Assembly (NCBI GenBank): GCA_964387935.1
Contig: CAYLZN010000308.1
Coordinates: forward strand, 1-7,040
Length of the DNA: 7,040 nucleotides
DNA from: CAYLZN01 sp964387935
Lineage (GTDB): Bacteria > Acidobacteriota > Vicinamibacteria > Vicinamibacterales > JAFNAJ01
Direction of reading: 5' to 3'
The notes under the pieces were generated by a model. That model searched no databases. It was not told the origin of the DNA and saw only the letters and a program-made list of their open reading frames with translations. Positions 5,103-7,040 of the stretch are shown in pieces (within the stretch, counting starts at the first letter, position 1; every line of letters begins with the position of its first letter). The position numbers and the translations under genes were made by a program.

Positions 5103-7040
5103 GTGAAAGGTCCCTGGCAGTGGATCGCCGGGCTCATGCTCGCGCTCGTCGCGGGCGCGGGCCCGGTGGGCCTGTCCGCGCAGGACATTCCGTACACCGC
5201 GGCCGACGGCAAGTCCTGGGACGCCTCGACCCTCGGCAACCACCGGGTGGTCGTGGACGTGCCTGCGGCGGCCGCCGCCGCGCGTGCGCTCATTCCCTGG
5301 CGTCGGCGCGATCCAGCGCCGGAGCGCAAGGCGGTGGTCGTGACCGATGCCTCCGGCCAGCGGATCCGCAACGTGCACCGCGGTCGCATCGATCGGGAGC
5401 GAGGCGAGATCTGGTTCGAGCCGGTCTCAGGCCCTGGCCGTTACTACGCGTACTACCTGCCGCAGCGATCGGGAGGCCGCAGCAACTACCCGACGGTGAC
5501 CTACGTGGAGCCCGAGGTGACCGCGGACGCGGCCTGGGCCCAGGCCGCGCAGAGAGGCGCAGCCGTCGAGGCGCGCGTCGTCGAGTTCCAGGCGATCGAC
5601 GCCTTCCACAGCTTCTTTCCCATGGAGGTCATCGCGACCGCTGACGAGGTGCGCGCCCTTGTCGCGAAACACCCGGGCGCGTCGTACCTCGTGTTCACCG
5701 AAGACCGCATGCATCCGATTCGTATGCGGACGGACGTGCCGAAGCGGTGGATCGACGCCGGCACGGCGCGGCCGATTGGCGGAACTGCGCGCCGCGGCGA
5801 GTTCTTCGCGTTCCAGTTCGGCGTGTTCGCCGTCGAGGACGTGAAAGCCGTCCAGATCCGCTTCACGGATCTTCACGGTGAGGGCGGCCGCGTGCTCGAC
5901 GCGGGTCGGCTGTCCTGCCTCAACACGCACGGCGTGAGCTGGACGGGGACGCCGTTCGTGGCGCGCGTGGACGTGCCGCGCGGCACGGTGCAGGCCATCT
6001 GGTGCGGCGCCGACGTCCCGACGTCCGCCGCGGCCGGGGTGTACCGCGGCGATGCCACGGTGACCGCCGAAGGCCGGGAGGCCATGCGCGTGCCGATCGA
6101 CTTCACGGTGTCGAGCGAGGTCGTCGCGGATGGTGGCGCGAACGAGCCGGAGAAGCAGACGCGGCTGAAGTGGCTGAATTCGACGTTGGCCCAGGAAAAC
6201 GAGGTCGTCCCGCCCTACACGCCGCTCGTCGTGGAGGGGACGTCGGTGAGCCTGCTGGGACGCACGGTCACGGTGGGGCCGCTCGGCTTCCCGGCGCGCG
6301 TGCAGACGTTCTTCACCCCGGAGATGACGGGCCTGTCGGCGTCGCCAACCGACGTGCTGGCGTCGCCCGTCGAGTTCGTGGCGGAGGTCAAGGGACGGGG
6401 CCCGGTGATCTGGCGAGGCACGGGTCCGCGCTTCGTCGAGCAGACGCCCGGCACGGTCCGCTGGCAGGCCGACGCGCGCGCCGACGAGCTCTCACTGCAG
6501 GTCGAGGCCGCGCTGGAGTTCGACGGGTTCGCCTCGTACCGCGTCACCGTCACGGCCTTGCAGGACGTCGCCCTCGACGACATCCGGATGGTCCTGCCCT
6601 ACGCCCGCGAGGCGGCCACGTTCATGATGGGGCTCGGCCAGAAGGGCGGCGCCCGGCCGTCGCGCTTCGACTGGCAGTGGAACGTGACCACGCGCAACCA
6701 GGACGGGGCGTGGATCGGCAGCGTGAACGCCGGCCTCTACTACTCGCTGCGCGCCGAGAACTACGTCCGCCCCCTCAACACGAACTTCTACCTGCAGCGG
6801 CCGCTCGAGCTGCCGCCCTCGTGGGGCAACGCGGGCAAGGGCGGCGTGGCCATCGCCGAGCACGGCCGCACGGTGCGCGTGGACAACTACAGCGGCTCCC
6901 GGACCATGAAGGCCGGGCAGACGCTGCACTACGACTTCGTGCTGATCGTGACACCGTTCCATGCGCTCGACACGGACTTCCAGTGGCGGACGCGCTTCTA
7001 CCACCGCTACGCCTCCGTGGATCAGGTCAGGGCGACCGGC
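5103..7040 (+). CDS. Exported GH123/DUF6067-like glycoside hydrolase-family protein, C-terminal part outside window
   Basis: This frame is open to the right edge, giving 646 residues without a stop. GTG at 5103 is the first possible start after the preceding TAG, only three bases away and in the same frame. It supplies Lys2 and a full signal peptide (hydrophobic 7-24, cleavage likely after LSA26). ATG at 5136 (residue 12) would cut that signal. Residues about 30-150 look like a beta-rich lead domain. From about 170, and clearly from GEFFAFQFGVFAVEDV (232 on) to the NTHGV and W-C-GADVP blocks near 280-305, the sequence resembles the GH123 N-terminal domain. Residues 498-646 (LPYAREA, GLGQKGG at 510, FDWQWN at 522, WIGSVNAGL, then FYHRYAS at 632-638) resemble the DUF6067-type region leading into a TIM-barrel-like domain. 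Family assignment is from memory of motifs. Any catalytic acid/base pair should lie beyond 7040, so activity and substrate cannot be judged. Probably translationally coupled to the peptidase. Confidence 0.85.
   Translation, partial: MKGPWQWIAGLMLALVAGAGPVGLSAQDIPYTAADGKSWDASTLGNHRVVVDVPAAAAAARALIPWRRRDPAPERKAVVVTDASGQRIRNVHRGRIDRERGEIWFEPVSGPGRYYAYYLPQRSGGRSNYPTVTYVEPEVTADAAWAQAAQRGAAVEARVVEFQAIDAFHSFFPMEVIATADEVRALVAKHPGASYLVFTEDRMHPIRMRTDVPKRWIDAGTARPIGGTARRGEFFAFQFGVFAVEDVKAVQIRFTDLHGEGGRVLDAGRLSCLNTHGVSWTGTPFVARVDVPRGTVQAIWCGADVPTSAAAGVYRGDATVTAEGREAMRVPIDFTVSSEVVADGGANEPEKQTRLKWLNSTLAQENEVVPPYTPLVVEGTSVSLLGRTVTVGPLGFPARVQTFFTPEMTGLSASPTDVLASPVEFVAEVKGRGPVIWRGTGPRFVEQTPGTVRWQADARADELSLQVEAALEFDGFASYRVTVTALQDVALDDIRMVLPYAREAATFMMGLGQKGGARPSRFDWQWNVTTRNQDGAWIGSVNAGLYYSLRAENYVRPLNTNFYLQRPLELPPSWGNAGKGGVAIAEHGRTVRVDNYSGSRTMKAGQTLHYDFVLIVTPFHALDTDFQWRTRFYHRYASVDQVRATG

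Noticed and set aside
3654..5378. Minus-strand open frame of about 574 codons antisense to the peptidase gene
   Set aside because: It is rich in Arg, His and Asp, as expected for the complement of high-GC codons. It lies opposite a gene with a complete M28 active site, and no start signal or known domain supports it.
1..7040. Mobile element, CRISPR array, tRNA/rRNA or defence system
   Set aside because: The three genes account for nearly all the sequence. I saw no spaced direct repeats, terminal inverted repeats, transposase or integrase motifs, or cloverleaf-like sequence on either strand.

Overview
The window is high-GC DNA, roughly 70% by eye, and almost entirely coding. The best taxonomic clue is the C-terminal end of the left-hand gene. 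It resembles the 'VWFA-related Acidobacterial domain' family (TIGR03436), which is strongly associated with Acidobacteriota. The GC content and the abundance of exported metallopeptidases and carbohydrate-active proteins fit a soil acidobacterium, perhaps of the Vicinamibacteria. That placement is an inference, not a proof.

Layout. (1) A very long minus-strand gene fills positions 1-3380 and runs off the left edge. It encodes an exported protein with about 940 residues of unrecognised, mostly helical sequence, then a bacterial Ig-like segment, then the start of a von Willebrand factor A domain with an intact MIDAS core. It is open through the whole window with no stop, so the long antisense frames over the same DNA are shadows. 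(2) A compact divergent intergenic region, 3381-3473, holds a perfect TATAAT -10 box for the rightward gene. It also holds a GATAAT box so close to the leftward ATG that a leaderless mRNA is plausible, and three CCCGGG-cored palindromic elements. (3) Positions 3474-5099 encode a complete exported M28-family zinc metallopeptidase with all expected metal ligands. (4) Three bases after its stop, in the same reading frame, a GTG codon starts a third exported protein, 5103 to beyond 7040. It looks like the N-terminal part of a GH123/DUF6067-type glycoside hydrolase-like protein, and its catalytic part lies outside the window.

The two rightward genes form an apparent operon: a secreted peptidase followed by a secreted glycan-active candidate. 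All three proteins start with plausible signal sequences, so the locus seems devoted to envelope or extracellular functions. A joint scavenging role for the peptidase and the glycoside hydrolase-like protein is reasonable but unproven, and nothing here shows that the VWA protein takes part. I found no RNA genes, CRISPR arrays, insertion sequences, phage genes or attachment sites. The window looks like ordinary chromosomal acidobacterial DNA. Its least explained parts are the large uncharacterised N-terminal region of the VWA protein and the architecture of the divergent promoter.
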